Made by a program: the position numbers and the translations under genes. Positions 14,797 through 15,031 of a stretch of 15,031 bases of DNA are shown one piece after another (position 1 is the first letter of the stretch; the number at the start of each line of letters is the position of its first letter). The DNA is from Hyphomicrobiales bacterium (GTDB taxonomy: Bacteria > Pseudomonadota > Alphaproteobacteria > Rhizobiales > JAUVMS01), in assembly GCA_030600135.1 (NCBI GenBank), contig JAUVMS010000018.1:1-15031 (forward strand), in the 5' to 3' direction. The notes beneath the pieces are model-generated. The model did no database searches, was not told the DNA's origin, and worked only from the letters and a program-made list of their open reading frames with translations.

Positions 14797-15031
14797 CTAC
14801 TTTTTGCGAAAAGCGTCGAGTTCAACCACATTGGCCGGGCCGCGTTTTTCTTCATCGTCCTCGGACGTTTCGTCGTTGCCGGCATCGCCCATCACGTCGA
14901 CGCTGCTCGCGGCAGCACCTTGTGCGCCCGGTAACGCGGACAGCGTCGGTGACTTGCCGTCCTCGTCCGTCAGTTCGACACCTGAGGTGATTTGCGAAGG
15001 CTGCTTCGCCGCGTCGGCCATCATTTGAGAC
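14797..15031 (-). CDS. sspB: C-terminal tail of a probable SspB ClpXP adaptor (partial)
   Basis: The frame is open to the right edge; codons upstream of the ATG pair at 15024/15021 read on (Ser, Gln) without a stop, so this is the end of a longer gene rather than a 75-residue protein. The visible part is acidic and low-complexity (DEDGKSP, NDETSEDDEEKRG) and ends VVELDAFRKK. Alphaproteobacterial SspB proteins have a folded substrate-binding domain, a disordered acidic linker and a conserved short C-terminus of the form VVSLD-FRKK that docks on the ClpX N-domain. Their role is delivery of tagged or regulatory proteins to the ClpXP protease in the cytosol. The folded domain is outside the window, so the call rests on the tail and on fumC/RHH nearby. 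Confidence 0.6.
   Translation of the reverse strand, partial: SQMMADAAKQPSQITSGVELTDEDGKSPTLSALPGAQGAAASSVDVMGDAGNDETSEDDEEKRGPANVVELDAFRKK

Overview
The window looks like a chromosomal segment of an alphaproteobacterium. The clues are the protein families: an SspB-type ClpXP adaptor tail ending in the typical LDAFRKK, a class II fumarase followed by the alphaproteobacterial RHH_4-type small protein, and a very long AsmA-family protein. The DNA is moderately GC-rich. I cannot place it below class level. No rRNA, tRNA, CRISPR array, insertion sequence, integrase or phage gene was seen.

Layout, left to right. (1) On the minus strand, a DUF3754/TMEM143-like gene runs off the left edge (1-491). 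It lies downstream of a full-length UvrD/PcrA DNA helicase (789-3167). (2) A ClC-type chloride channel or transporter, also minus (3290-5032), is separated by a roughly 500-bp non-coding divergent region from a plus-strand AsmA-family giant (5542-9501). (3) fumC and a small ribbon-helix-helix gene form a minus-strand pair that overlaps by 4 bp (9571-11234) and converges on asmA. (4) After a 558-bp AT-richer gap comes a plus-strand secreted-type protein (11793-13517). It has a right-handed parallel beta-helix, 18 uninterrupted RTX nonapeptides and a type I secretion-like C-terminus. (5) Converging on it is a minus-strand ATP-grasp ligase of unknown substrate (13593-14549). (6) The last 75 or so codons of a probable sspB gene run off the right edge (14797-15031).

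Most genes are housekeeping: DNA repair, anion transport, envelope lipid homeostasis, the TCA cycle and regulated proteolysis. The accessory part is the RTX beta-helix protein and the ATP-grasp enzyme. They sit between sspB and fumC-RHH, which from memory tend to be near neighbours in alphaproteobacteria, so this pair may be an insertion. No secretion genes accompany the RTX protein, so it must rely on a type I exporter encoded elsewhere.

I found no convincing new multi-gene system. The points most worth a second look are the Asp ladder in the beta-helix, the missing exporter, the hairpin between 11-bp direct repeats behind the RTX gene, the channel-like ClC residues, and three operator-like repeats in intergenic DNA.
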